Assembly (NCBI RefSeq): GCF_014699075.1
Contig: NZ_JACXAB010000014.1
Location: 1-64,000, forward strand
Length of the DNA stretch: 64,000 nt
Reading direction: 5' to 3'
Source: Microvirga sp.
Lineage (GTDB): Bacteria > Pseudomonadota > Alphaproteobacteria > Rhizobiales > Beijerinckiaceae
Shown here: positions 1 to 8,800 of the stretch, in pieces
Layout of the letters: each line of letters opens with the position of its first letter
Position numbering within the stretch: position 1 is the stretch's first letter
Made by a program: the position numbers and the translations under genes
The notes under the pieces: generated by a model
Databases searched by the model: none
Seen by the model: the letters and a program-made list of their open reading frames with translations, nothing else
Told to the model about the DNA's origin: nothing

Positions 1-356
1 ATCCACCAGCCGCCGCGCCCGCGCAGGCTTCAGAGCTTTTTTGACAGCACGTCCTGCAGCATGGCTTTGTCGAGCGAGAGGTCGGCCACCATCTGCTTCA
101 GGCGCCGGTTCTCCTCCTCGAGCTGCCTGAGGCGGCGCACCTCCGAGGGCATCAGCCCGCCATACTTCTTGCGCCAGCGGTAGTAGGTCTGCTGCGAGAT
201 CCCGACCTTGCGGCAGACCTCCTCGACGCTCACGCCGTCATCGACCTGCTTGAGCAGGACGGCGATCTGCTGCTCTGAGAACCTGGACACCTTCATGGCC
301 TTTCCCCTTCTCCCAGCCGGGAGACATTACGGGAAAATTCCCACTTTGGCCGGTCC
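1..356 (-). mobile_element. IS3-family insertion sequence (partial, right part only)
   Basis: This is the 5' part of an IS3-family element (IS407-like group) read on the minus strand. It contains orfA, and the start of orfB runs off the left edge of the window. The outer end is inferred near base 356, where the reverse strand begins TGGACCGGCCAAAGTGGGA, a typical terminal-repeat-like start upstream of orfA. Beyond this point the reading frame of an unrelated membrane protein resumes. The other end and any target duplication lie outside the window, so the boundary is approximate (a few bases). Confidence 0.75.
30..296 (-). CDS. IS3-family transposase OrfA
   Basis: An 88-residue OrfA-type protein. 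The N-terminal half is a helix-turn-helix (VSVEEVCRKVGISQQTYYRW), followed by a leucine-zipper segment (LEEENRRLKQMVADLSLDKAML), both standard for the IS407 group of IS3 elements. The gene ends in the reverse-strand sequence CTGTCAAAAAAGCTCTGA. Its A6G run (bases 36-42) is the usual site for programmed -1 frameshifting into orfB, which makes the OrfAB transposase. OrfB itself lies left of the window. Family assignment is confident from the domain pattern; activity cannot be judged here. Confidence 0.92.
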   Translation of the reverse strand: MKVSRFSEQQIAVLLKQVDDGVSVEEVCRKVGISQQTYYRWRKKYGGLMPSEVRRLRQLEEENRRLKQMVADLSLDKAMLQDVLSKKL

Positions 357-1011
357 AGTTTCCAGGGAGAAGGTCACCTCCAAAGAGTGCCGCGAGCATC
401 AGCGAGGCCACGACCAGTGGCAGCCCTGATTGCTGCATGCCGATACGGTCTCTGAGCAGGGCTCCTGGAGCCGTATGGACATCTGTGGCGTACAAATCTT
501 TCAGAGTGGAAGGATCCTTAGGCTGCCATGTCGCCAAGAAGCGAGCGACGACCCGAGTCGTATAGGCGGTGAACGGTGGAACCGAGACATAGACGCACCA
601 GAACGCTATGTGCCCCGCCATAGTTTTGGCAGGGCTGCTGAGGATGGGCAGGCATCCGATCCAGACGATGAGCAAGGCCCCTGCCAAGAGCCAGTACCAG
701 GTCTGGTGCGCGGCGCGATCTGGCACGAGCGGAGCATACCCGTCTTGAGAGCCTCCATCGTTCGAGAAGACCTGGATAGGGACCATAGCCACGTAACGGC
801 TGGCGATCAGGTCGGAGACTGCGGACAGACAAACCATTCCTGTGAAGGCTGCCCAGTCTCCAAAGAGTGCAGCGGTGGGCAGCAGGATAAATGTGGTGAC
901 CCACCGACGGAGGAACAGTTCGAGATAAGGCACTTCGGGCTCCGGGGCGGACACGGCTCTCTGTGGTGCGGCTAGCCTGTAAGCGCAGAGACCGCTGAAG
1001 GATCGGTCCAA
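357..1011 (-). pseudogene. membrane protein gene truncated by the IS3 element
   Basis: The open frame starts at a TTG (1011) and encodes about 218 residues of a hydrophobic protein before running into the IS end near 357; the frame then continues about 40 codons into IS sequence and stops at 238. Visible hydrophobic segments include WVTTFILLPTAALFGDWAAF, WYWLLAGALLIVWIGCLPIL, HIAFWCVYVSVPPFTAYTT and SGLPLVVASLMLAALFG, so it was an integral membrane protein with at least four spans. I do not recognise the family. The C-terminus is replaced by IS-encoded residues, so it is most likely non-functional. A true upstream start is also uncertain. Confidence 0.6.
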
Positions 1012-1131
1012 AGCTCCAAAATGTCACTTCAGCCGAACAGCCTAATCTCGATAATGCCCTTTATGGAATGCGGCCTGAAAACGGCAGAGTAGGTTTCCGG
1101 TGAGCTCGAAGTTGGGAAATGCCCATAAAGA

Positions 1132-1551
1132 TTAGAGCAGCCAAGGTACCACCAGGAACTCCATACCTAGATACAGATCCGAGCCCGTCTTGAAGACATG
1201 AAGGTGCATCCCCAAAAGTGTTACAGTGCTGCCTTCATGTGAGGCGAGCATGTACGAAGGCGTCGATACGACGACTATGCACACAAGGGCACCTATGAAA
1301 GCGCCCAGAGCCATTCCTTGAATGACTCCATCCTGCCGGATCCGCTTGAGCCCACGCGCTAGCGGCACCCCGACCAGAGGCAGTCCTATCACGGCGATGG
1401 GCAGCACTATCTTGAGCCACGCGATGAGTCTCCCCATGAAATCAGGAGTGCCGTGAATGAGCAACACAGATACGGTACTGTAAATGATCGCCCCAATGAG
1501 AGCCGCTAGGATCGCTTCACTGAATGTATAACGGGGTGAGGTTTGCTTCAT
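1132..1551 (-). CDS. hypothetical integral membrane protein
   Basis: About 139 residues from the ATG at 1551 (MKQTSPRYTF); a GTG 27 bases upstream is also in frame. Three to four hydrophobic stretches are visible: ILAALIGAIIYSTVSVLLIH, IVLPIAVIGLPLVGVPLA, MALGAFIGALVCIVVVS, and a weaker one near the C-terminus. It has no motif I recognise. It lies on the same strand as the truncated membrane gene and the small membrane gene around it. Its upstream region carries a short element also found upstream of the truncated gene (1605-1634 versus 1021-1049), suggesting related or co-regulated genes. Confidence 0.55.
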   Translation of the reverse strand: MKQTSPRYTFSEAILAALIGAIIYSTVSVLLIHGTPDFMGRLIAWLKIVLPIAVIGLPLVGVPLARGLKRIRQDGVIQGMALGAFIGALVCIVVVSTPSYMLASHEGSTVTLLGMHLHVFKTGSDLYLGMEFLVVPWLL

Positions 1552-1670
1552 GCACGGCCACTCTGTGAACGGAGACATTACAGAAGATCCGGCCTAAGTT
1601 GCCGAATGTCACTTAGGCCGTGCAGCCTATTACGCAGAAGCCTCTTTACCAGACCGGCAGACGGCTAAGG

Positions 1671-1919
1671 TCAGGGCAGGAGGGTCAAGAAAAACTCGAA
1701 GATGTCACTAGGGTGGGTGCCCCGCAATTTCGGCCATCCAAAGATCCAGGCGAGCAGGGAGTACACCGAGGCTAAAGCGACAAGGACAAACAAGCCTAGG
1801 ATCAATCCAAGGACGAACCCCCAAAACGATCCTAAGACAATGCCAAGCCAGATCCCGAAGCATGAGGCAAACAATCCAATGCCAAGGAAAATCAAAAGTG
1901 TGGCTTTGGAGCGGCTCAT
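1671..1919 (-). CDS. small hydrophobic membrane protein
   Basis: An 82-residue protein starting at ATG 1919. Residues 7-62 are almost entirely hydrophobic and glycine-rich (ATLLIFLGIGLFASCFGIWL, then FVLGLILGLFVLVALASVYS), consistent with two or three membrane spans, followed by a short soluble tail. No family is recognised. It sits in a run of small membrane protein genes on the minus strand downstream of the CHRD-repeat gene, in a part of the window that looks accessory. Confidence 0.5.
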   Translation of the reverse strand: MSRSKATLLIFLGIGLFASCFGIWLGIVLGSFWGFVLGLILGLFVLVALASVYSLLAWIFGWPKLRGTHPSDIFEFFLTLLP

Positions 1920-2106
1920 TCGGCGGTGGTGTCGCAGGAGTAGGTCATGTCGTTCGTGTGGCGCGCGAACATGAACGGGAGGCTGAATTTGGTTGCGAGC
2001 ACTCCCACAAACGGAAGATCCGACAGGTGTTATATCAGGTATAGCGTAGCAGCCGGCTGCGGAGATGAACGATTTTGCAGCCGACCGCCTAACCTATACG
2101 CCTATC

Positions 2107-3129
2107 TCAGATGAGCAGGCTGCCATCGCCAAAGGTCTGCCGCCCCTCATAGATGCCGAACTGCAAGAAATGCTGGAGTGGGTTCACTCCTGCTGCAGCG
2201 ACATCTGTATACGCAGCAAGATAGTCGGTGGTGTCGAACGCTACGGACGGGTCTCGACCTTCTCGGGCTCCGAATTGGAAATAGTGGTCCAGCGGGTTAA
2301 CTCCAGCCGCAGCTACATCGGTGTAGACCTCAAGATAAGCGCTTGTGTTGAAATAGGAGTTTGGGTCTCGGCCCTCTTTGAACCCGAATGTGTTGAAGTG
2401 GGATAGAGGATCAACGCCCGCTGTGGCTACATCGGGGTTCACCGCAAGGTAAAATGCTCTATCGAAGCCTTGAAACACCTCATTGCTCACAGGCCGGAGA
2501 GCGTCACCCTCGGATGGAAGCGCCCGACCAGCTCCTCCTTCGGCAAGAACTGAAAGTGCGAAGGTGACACCAACCTCCTTAAGTTCTCCTGAGCCAACCG
2601 GTAGGATACCGATGTAACCGCCAGTTCCGTCCACTTCGCCAGGCGTACCTTGCCCTACGCCCGAAAGTACGTTGGCCCCATGCACCACGTATTCGCGAAG
2701 AGAAAGAGGGCCGAGGTCCGCGAGTTCTTGATCTGAGAGGTTATAGCTTACAGCGTACCTGATCGTCCCATCTGGAGCTGTTGGGAACGGGGTCAGTGAT
2801 TTGATCACCGGGCCGTATGTATTCAGCCCCTCTGCAAGCTCAACATATCCATCGCCATCTCCGCCAAACTCAGGTCGGTCAAATGCGATCGTGGGCGTAC
2901 GGGCCTTGATGTCATCTGAGAGAAAGCCATGGATGTGTTGCGGATGGATCTGACCCGGCGTCAAACCAGTAGCACCAACAAACACAGTGAGTTCGTTTCC
3001 GTTCAAGGCAGCGACGACTGAGCCGTCAACACCGGTTGCGTTAAGATCTACTAGGTCAGCAAAATACAGCTGATCAGCCGACATGACGTCGACTTGGGCT
3101 TCCGTGATGAAGGGTGTTCCGTGTGCCAT
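2107..3129 (-). CDS. CHRD-domain protein with three C-terminal 38-residue repeats
   Basis: A 340-residue protein starting at ATG 3129 behind a strong Shine-Dalgarno (CGGGAGGAAA). Residues about 20-170 resemble a CHRD domain (LNGNELTVFVGATGLTPGQ followed by HPQHIHG). Residues 222-335 are three tandem 38-residue repeats with the core xDVAxAGVxPLxHxxxFGxxEGRDP. Such repeats occur in extracellular proteins of Rhizobiales, often linked to RTX or type I secretion. There is no Sec signal peptide at the N-terminus, so if exported it probably uses another route. Function unknown; surface or matrix protein is an inference. Confidence 0.75.
   Translation of the reverse strand: MAHGTPFITEAQVDVMSADQLYFADLVDLNATGVDGSVVAALNGNELTVFVGATGLTPGQIHPQHIHGFLSDDIKARTPTIAFDRPEFGGDGDGYVELAEGLNTYGPVIKSLTPFPTAPDGTIRYAVSYNLSDQELADLGPLSLREYVVHGANVLSGVGQGTPGEVDGTGGYIGILPVGSGELKEVGVTFALSVLAEGGAGRALPSEGDALRPVSNEVFQGFDRAFYLAVNPDVATAGVDPLSHFNTFGFKEGRDPNSYFNTSAYLEVYTDVAAAGVNPLDHYFQFGAREGRDPSVAFDTTDYLAAYTDVAAAGVNPLQHFLQFGIYEGRQTFGDGSLLI
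2125..2466 (-). repeat. three tandem 114-bp coding repeats (38 residues each)
   Basis: Within the CHRD gene, residues 222-259, 260-297 and 298-335 align without gaps. Each begins F(D/N)xxxYL, carries DVAxAGV(D/N)PLxH near its centre, and ends FGxxEGR. Copies 2 and 3 are closer to each other than to copy 1 (both have TDVAAAGVNPL), suggesting the last duplication was between them. Confidence 0.85.
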
Positions 3130-3495
3130 TAATTTTCCTCCCGCTTTGGGGTTTGATGGGGGTTATCCCAACTGGCGGGGAAGACTCTAGGCATTCGAAT
3201 ATGTCCACAGAACTGAACTTAAATTGATCAGTGTTGTACTTGAAGTTACTGTTAAGTTATTGTTGGCGTAGTCAGCAATTCGGGAGCTGCAACTTAATTG
3301 AGTTCACGCCTCTCCGATCAAAGGACGTGCAGGGGGAAAGGTGAAGAGAGCCTATCGCTCCCGATTTTTATCAAAGGCCCGCAGATCGAGGTAATTTGCC
3401 CCATTGCTGCCCTTGAACCCAGCGCTCCAAGGTTCAAAAGATCAAGCCTGAGATGGGAGATGTCACCTAGGCTTGATGGCCTAGTCGCCAGACGC
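3130..3495. other. intergenic region, no gene seen
   Basis: Between the CHRD gene and the DUF4031 pseudogene. The part next to 3130 is AT-richer (around 3190-3270) and probably holds the promoter of the minus-strand CHRD gene. Longer open frames here have no family resemblance and no convincing ribosome binding site. Confidence 0.4.
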
Positions 3496-3875
3496 TCATC
3501 CCCGCTCTCCCTCCAGAGAGAGGGCGCGGCCACGCACTTCCATGATCCGGTCGAACTTTCGTTGGCCAAGTGCTCGAACATCGGGCCGCTCGTCAGCCAT
3601 GAGCAGACGCGCCGTGTGCTCCAGCGGGCCATAGCGGTCGGTCAGGATCGCACCGTATTGGATTGCGAGAGCCTTCTTGCTCTTAGCGATATCGAAGTGA
3701 ACCCAGGAGGCTTGCTTATGCTTCCCGAAGGACAGGGTAGGGTGGCCTGGATCCACTTCCGCTGCACGCCGATCCGATCCACCATGGCCAGCAATTCCTC
3801 CAGGGTGTCAGCCCAGAGGTGGCACATCTTCATGTTGCCGAAGCCGTGCTCAACATCATCAACATAGACGGCCAT
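3496..3875 (-). pseudogene. DUF4031 family protein, frameshifted
   Basis: The frame from ATG 3875 encodes a DUF4031 N-terminus (MAVYVDDV, MKMCHLWADT, VDRIGVQRKWIQ), then leaves the family. The continuing DUF4031 sequence (GHPTLSFGKHKQASWVHFDI, then SKKALAIQYGAI) is in another frame and ends at 3496. The two join exactly if one G is added on the minus strand at about 3746 (CAGGCC read as CAGGGCC). DUF4031 proteins are small and of unknown function, common in phages and actinobacteria/proteobacteria. Either a one-base deletion inactivated the gene or the base was lost in sequencing. Confidence 0.75.
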
Positions 3876-4003
3876 CTATGCCGCCCTCCCGATGTCGAGA
3901 GGGGTCGAAGCGCTAACCCAAATGTCTAAACAGCCGTAAAACAGCTGTCTAAACGGAAGATCCAGATTGTGAGAAAAGAGAGCTAAGCCCTTGAAAATGA
4001 AAG

Positions 4004-4077
4004 TGGCTGGGGGACAAGGACTCGAACCTTGACTAGCGGAGTCAGAGTCCGCTGTTCTACCATTAAACTATCCCCCA
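4004..4077 (-). tRNA. tRNA-Gln (anticodon CUG)
   Basis: The reverse strand folds as a cloverleaf: acceptor TGGGGGA paired with TCCCCCA, a T-arm with GGTTCGAGTCC, anticodon stem GCGGA/TCCGC with the seven-base loop CTCTGAC, giving anticodon CTG. The 3' CCA is encoded (4004-4006). The U1-initial acceptor is typical of tRNA-Gln. In an organism with GatCAB this tRNA may be charged through Glu-tRNA(Gln) transamidation. Confidence 0.95.
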
Positions 4078-4525
4078 CCGAACCATCTGATTTATAAGCT
4101 GTTTCTGTACTGTGCCCTGAGGCAGCGACAGTGGCGCCCATCAGCGTCTGTGGTGGCGCTGAAATAGGGGGCTTTTCCCGCGGCGTCAAGCCTCGAAATC
4201 GCCGTATGTCCGGCACTTTGACCCGTCCGGCTCATGCCGGGGCTCCGCGATATTCGAAGCGCGCAGCATTGCTGTGGCAGTCTGCCTTTTGACGTACGTT
4301 CCGTTGTGTCCCGCAGGGAGCGGCGTGCTAAATCGCACAGCTTGACGCTGAGATAATGCCTAAAAGCGCTTCACCCGAACAGGAGTGTGATACATCCTGA
4401 TGTAAATATTCGCATAATAGGATGATTGTACTCCTTGTTTCATGTAGAGTTGCTTTATCGGCGCGCGGATATTATTGCGGAAGCAATTGAATCAGCTTTG
4501 ATTGAATGGGGAGAGGAAATATTTC
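4078..4525. other. intergenic region upstream of the RTX gene
   Basis: About 450 bases without a supported gene. The stretch from 4380 to 4515 is distinctly AT-rich compared with its surroundings and leads to a purine-rich ribosome binding site (GAGAGGAA, 4511-4518), so it likely carries the RTX gene promoter. The region next to the tRNA holds the tRNA promoter on the minus strand. Confidence 0.4.
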
Positions 4526-5047
4526 ATGGCTGGAATTACACTCGATCGGGATGGCAACGCCGTCGGAACGTCCCGGGCCGATTCGATCTCTGGCAGTAGC
4601 AAACCGAATATCCTGGGTGGGCTCGGGGGCAACGATACCCTGAGGGGACTGGGCGGCGGCGACATCATCGATGGCGGGTCGGGGAACGATAATATCTACG
4701 GCGATGGCGGCAATGACCTGCTGAGCGGTGGTCTCGGTCGAGACACCATGACCGGCGGCTCGGGCTATGACTTCTTCGCCTTCGAATCTCGGCTGTCGAA
4801 ATCAGCCATCGACACCGTCACGGATTTCAGCGTGAAGTACGACACGATCATGCTCTGGAAGGGCATCTTCAAGGTTGCGGCCTCGTCGAATGGCCTGATC
4901 TCGTCAGCCGCCTTCTGGGCCGGGTCGAAAGCGCACGATCGGAGCGACCGCATCATCTATGACAAGAACTCGGGGGCGCTCTCCTACGATCCCGATGGAA
5001 CTGGGGCGAAGGCCGCGCAACAGATCGCGACTCTCAAAAAAACCTGA
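4526..5047 (+). CDS. RTX calcium-binding (hemolysin-type) protein, C-terminus frameshifted
   Basis: Start ATG 4526 (MAGITLDRDG) is favoured by GAGAGGAA 8 bases upstream; an in-frame TTG at 4502 is less likely. Residues about 30-85 carry glycine/aspartate-rich nonapeptides (GGNDTLRGLGGGD, GGSGNDNIYGDGGNDLLSGG), which bind calcium. After them come a DFSVKYDTI segment and SGALSYDPDGTGAKAAQQIA, standard for small RTX proteins secreted by type I systems. The frame stops at 5047 just after an A7 run (5036-5042). In the -1 frame the sequence continues LKMTHKDFFIF to a stop at 5079, which is the expected hydrophobic secretion signal. So the signal is lost unless the frame shifts. Confidence 0.85.
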   Translation: MAGITLDRDGNAVGTSRADSISGSSKPNILGGLGGNDTLRGLGGGDIIDGGSGNDNIYGDGGNDLLSGGLGRDTMTGGSGYDFFAFESRLSKSAIDTVTDFSVKYDTIMLWKGIFKVAASSNGLISSAAFWAGSKAHDRSDRIIYDKNSGALSYDPDGTGAKAAQQIATLKKT

Positions 5048-5156
5048 AGATGACCCACAAGGATTTCTTCATTTTCTGATTGATCCGGCGCCGAACGCGT
5101 TGAGCGCAGCTTGGCAAAAAGCCAGGGGTCCAGACGGGTATCGCGTCCGTCCCTGG

Positions 5157-5714
5157 TCAATCCATGGCGCCGCCTCCGGGCGGCGTTTCCATGTCGAGGC
5201 CGGCTCGCGCGGCGGCCTCGTCCTCCGCATCCGCTGCATCGGCGGCGATCCGCTCGTAGCGGTCGAGCGCCCCCTGCAGGATGTAAGCCGCGGCCATCTT
5301 GTCCACTGCGTCGGCGCGCTTCGCCCGGGAGGCGTCCGCGTCGAGAAGCGTGCGGGTCACCACCATGGTGGACATGCGCTCGTCCCAAAACATAACGGGC
5401 ATGGGCAGCAGGGGCTTCATGTTCCGGATGAAGGCTCGGGTCGCCTGGGAGCGGGGGCCCTCCGTGCCATCCATGTTGAGGGGCAAGCCAAAGACGAGCC
5501 CCCCGACCTCGTAGCGGGCCGCGAGTTCCTTGATGCGCCCCACATCGGGGGTGAACTTCACCCGTTTGATGGTTTCGAGCGGCGTCGCGATCCGGCGCTC
5601 CACGTCGGAGAGGGCAAGGCCAATGGTCTTGGTGCCGAGATCGAGCCCCATGAGGCGGGCGCGCGGAGACAGGCCGTCAATGAAGGCGACCAGTTCATCG
5701 TCCTTTGAAATCAT
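5157..5714 (-). CDS. ruvX: putative pre-16S rRNA nuclease / Holliday junction resolvase RuvX (YqgF)
   Basis: A 185-residue YqgF-family protein with an RNase H-like fold. The motif [16 protein letters not shown] near residue 22 supplies the first catalytic Asp, [18 protein letters not shown] is the conserved central motif, and DERMST plus a later [13 protein letters not shown] supply the remaining acidic residues. The family processes the 5' end of 16S rRNA and was also called an alternative Holliday junction resolvase. The C-terminus has a short disordered tail ([12 protein letters not shown]). It is transcribed alone on the minus strand, converging with the RTX gene. Confidence 0.93.
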   Translation of the reverse strand: MISKDDELVAFIDGLSPRARLMGLDLGTKTIGLALSDVERRIATPLETIKRVKFTPDVGRIKELAARYEVGGLVFGLPLNMDGTEGPRSQATRAFIRNMKPLLPMPVMFWDERMSTMVVTRTLLDADASRAKRADAVDKMAAAYILQGALDRYERIAADAADAEDEAAARAGLDMETPPGGGAMD

Positions 5715-5853
5715 GAGGCCTCCTCGTGCGCCTGCCGCAAAACCCGCAGTATAGAGGAAGTCGCCCGGCGTCGAGGCGGGAATCTTTGGTCTATCTGATG
5801 TCCCGCGAGGTCATCCCCGGTGCCTCGAAGGAGCCGGGCATGGCAATCCGCGT

Positions 5854-6990
<1,137 letters not shown>

Positions 6991-7005
6991 GCATGATTTC
7001 CCGGA

Positions 7006-7830
7006 TTAGCCTTTCACCGCCCCGGCCGTCAGGCCCGCCACGATCTTGCGCTGGAACGCGAGCACGAGCGCGATGATCGGCACGGTCACGATCACGGACG
7101 CCGCCATGATCGTGCCCCAGGGCAGCTCGTAGGCCGTCGAGCCCGTCATCAGCGCGATGGCAGGCGGCACGGTGCGGCGCTCGTTGGTGAGCGTGAAGGT
7201 GAGGGCGAACAGGAACTCGTTCCAGGCGACGATGAAGGCGAGAAGCCCCGTCGTCACCGCGGCCGGTGCCATGAGCGGCAGGAACACGCGCCTGACCACG
7301 ATCCAGGGCGTCGCGCCGTCGACATAGGCCGCCTCCTCGATTTCCTTTGGCAGCTCGCGCATGAAGGTGGTGAGCACCCAGATCGTGAAGGGCAGGGTGA
7401 GCATGAGATTGGCGAGGATCAGGCCCGGCAGGGTGTTGTAGAGCCCGAGGCTGCGGATCAGCTCGAACATGCCCGACAGCACGGCCACCTGCGGGAACAT
7501 GGAGACTGCAAGGATCGTCATGAGCAGGAGCGCGCGGCCGCGAAAGGCGATGCGCCCGAAGGCGTAGGCCGCCGTCATGCCTAAGCCCAGCGAGATGGCG
7601 ACCACGGTTCCTGCAACGAGGATCGAGTTGAGGATATTCTGGCCGAACGGCTGGCGGTCGAAGACGGCGATGTAGTTCGACAGGTCGAAGCGCTCCGGCC
7701 AGTAAGCCACCGTGAAGAGCTGTGCGCCGGATCGGAAGGACGAGACGATCGCATAATAGAGCGGGAAGAGCGCAAAGACCCCGATGGCAACGACGAGAAG
7801 CCAGAAGCCGATGCGGCTGAGGATTTTCAT
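7006..7830 (-). CDS. sugar ABC transporter permease (MalG/ThuG type)
   Basis: 274 residues with six hydrophobic segments, beginning IGFWLLVVAIGVFALFPLYY. The EAA loop that docks to the ATPase is visible as EIEEAAYVDGATPWIVVRRVFLP. This is the second membrane subunit of the importer. Its start overlaps the stop of the upstream permease gene by four bases (7827-7830), indicating translational coupling. Confidence 0.93.
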   Translation of the reverse strand: MKILSRIGFWLLVVAIGVFALFPLYYAIVSSFRSGAQLFTVAYWPERFDLSNYIAVFDRQPFGQNILNSILVAGTVVAISLGLGMTAAYAFGRIAFRGRALLLMTILAVSMFPQVAVLSGMFELIRSLGLYNTLPGLILANLMLTLPFTIWVLTTFMRELPKEIEEAAYVDGATPWIVVRRVFLPLMAPAAVTTGLLAFIVAWNEFLFALTFTLTNERRTVPPAIALMTGSTAYELPWGTIMAASVIVTVPIIALVLAFQRKIVAGLTAGAVKG

Positions 7831-8798
7831 CGCGGATCCTCCCCGAGGCGCACGCGTCCCGCCGCCAGGGTGATGACGACGATCAGCGCGATGATGAGGA
7901 AGATCAGCGTGGATGCGGCCGAGCCCAAGCCGACCTCCTGGAAATCCACGAGCTGCTGGCGCGCATAGATCGACATGGAGGCCGTGTCGCGCGAGTTCGA
8001 GGTCAGCACATAGATGAGGTCGAACACGCGAAGCGCATCGAGGCTGCGGAAGATCACCGCCACCAGCAGTGCCGGCTTGATCAGCGGCAGGGTGATGCGG
8101 AAGAACACGCGGGTGGGGGACACGCCGTCCACCTTGGCGGCTTCATAGATATCCTGTGGCAGCATCTGCAGGGCCGCCAGGATGAGCAGGGCCATGAAGG
8201 AGGTGTGCTTCCAGACGTCTACCGCGACGGCGGCCCAGAGGGCCGTATCCGCATTGGCCGTCCAGGTCATGGGCGCGGCTATCAGGCCAGCGCGCAGGAG
8301 CATGTCGTTGATCACGCCGAACTGGTCGTGCAGCATCCAGTTCCACATCTTGGCGGACACGATGGTTGGGATCGCCCAGGGGATGAGGATGATGGCCCGC
8401 ATGAGCCCGCGGCCCGGGAAGGCGGCATTGAGGATCAGCGCCACGACGATCCCGAGCATGGTCTCGATGGATACGGAGACCAGGGTGAACCACACCGTGT
8501 TCCACACGGATTGCCACCAGTCGGGATCGGTCAGAAGCCCGAGCCACTCGCCGTCGTAATTGGCGAGATAATTCTCGAACCCAATGAACTCGTAGTCGCT
8601 GAGGTTATTCAGGTCCGCATCGGTGAAGCTGAACCAGATCGTCCGCGCCAGAGGCCAGCCGGCGATGAGCGCGAGGATGATCAGGCTCGGTGCTATGAAA
8701 GCCCAAGCGGATCGGATGCGCGAGCGCGTCAGCGACGAGCGGCGCCCCCGTGCCGTAGCAGGCACGGAGACGTCTGCTTGGGCAACGGCGCTCGTCAT
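7827..8798 (-). CDS. sugar ABC transporter permease (MalF/ThuF type)
   Basis: 323 residues. A basic N-terminal region (ARGRRSSLTRSRIRSA) precedes a first span AFIAPSLIILALIAGWPLA. The EAA loop reads DIYEAAKVDGVSPTRVFFRITLP. Six spans in total, with a periplasmic stretch between the first and second. Pairs with the downstream MalG-type subunit. It starts two bases downstream of the binding-protein stop codon, so the operon is very compact. Confidence 0.93.
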   Translation of the reverse strand: MTSAVAQADVSVPATARGRRSSLTRSRIRSAWAFIAPSLIILALIAGWPLARTIWFSFTDADLNNLSDYEFIGFENYLANYDGEWLGLLTDPDWWQSVWNTVWFTLVSVSIETMLGIVVALILNAAFPGRGLMRAIILIPWAIPTIVSAKMWNWMLHDQFGVINDMLLRAGLIAAPMTWTANADTALWAAVAVDVWKHTSFMALLILAALQMLPQDIYEAAKVDGVSPTRVFFRITLPLIKPALLVAVIFRSLDALRVFDLIYVLTSNSRDTASMSIYARQQLVDFQEVGLGSAASTLIFLIIALIVVITLAAGRVRLGEDPR

Positions 8799-8800
8799 GC

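Noticed and set aside
3983..4216. 77-residue open frame on the minus strand
   Set aside because: It reads through tRNA-Gln and has no family resemblance.
5163..5185. Hairpin GCCGCC/GGCGGC near the end of ruvX
   Set aside because: It is inside the ruvX coding end (PPGGG codons) and has no T run on the relevant strand, so I do not call it a terminator.
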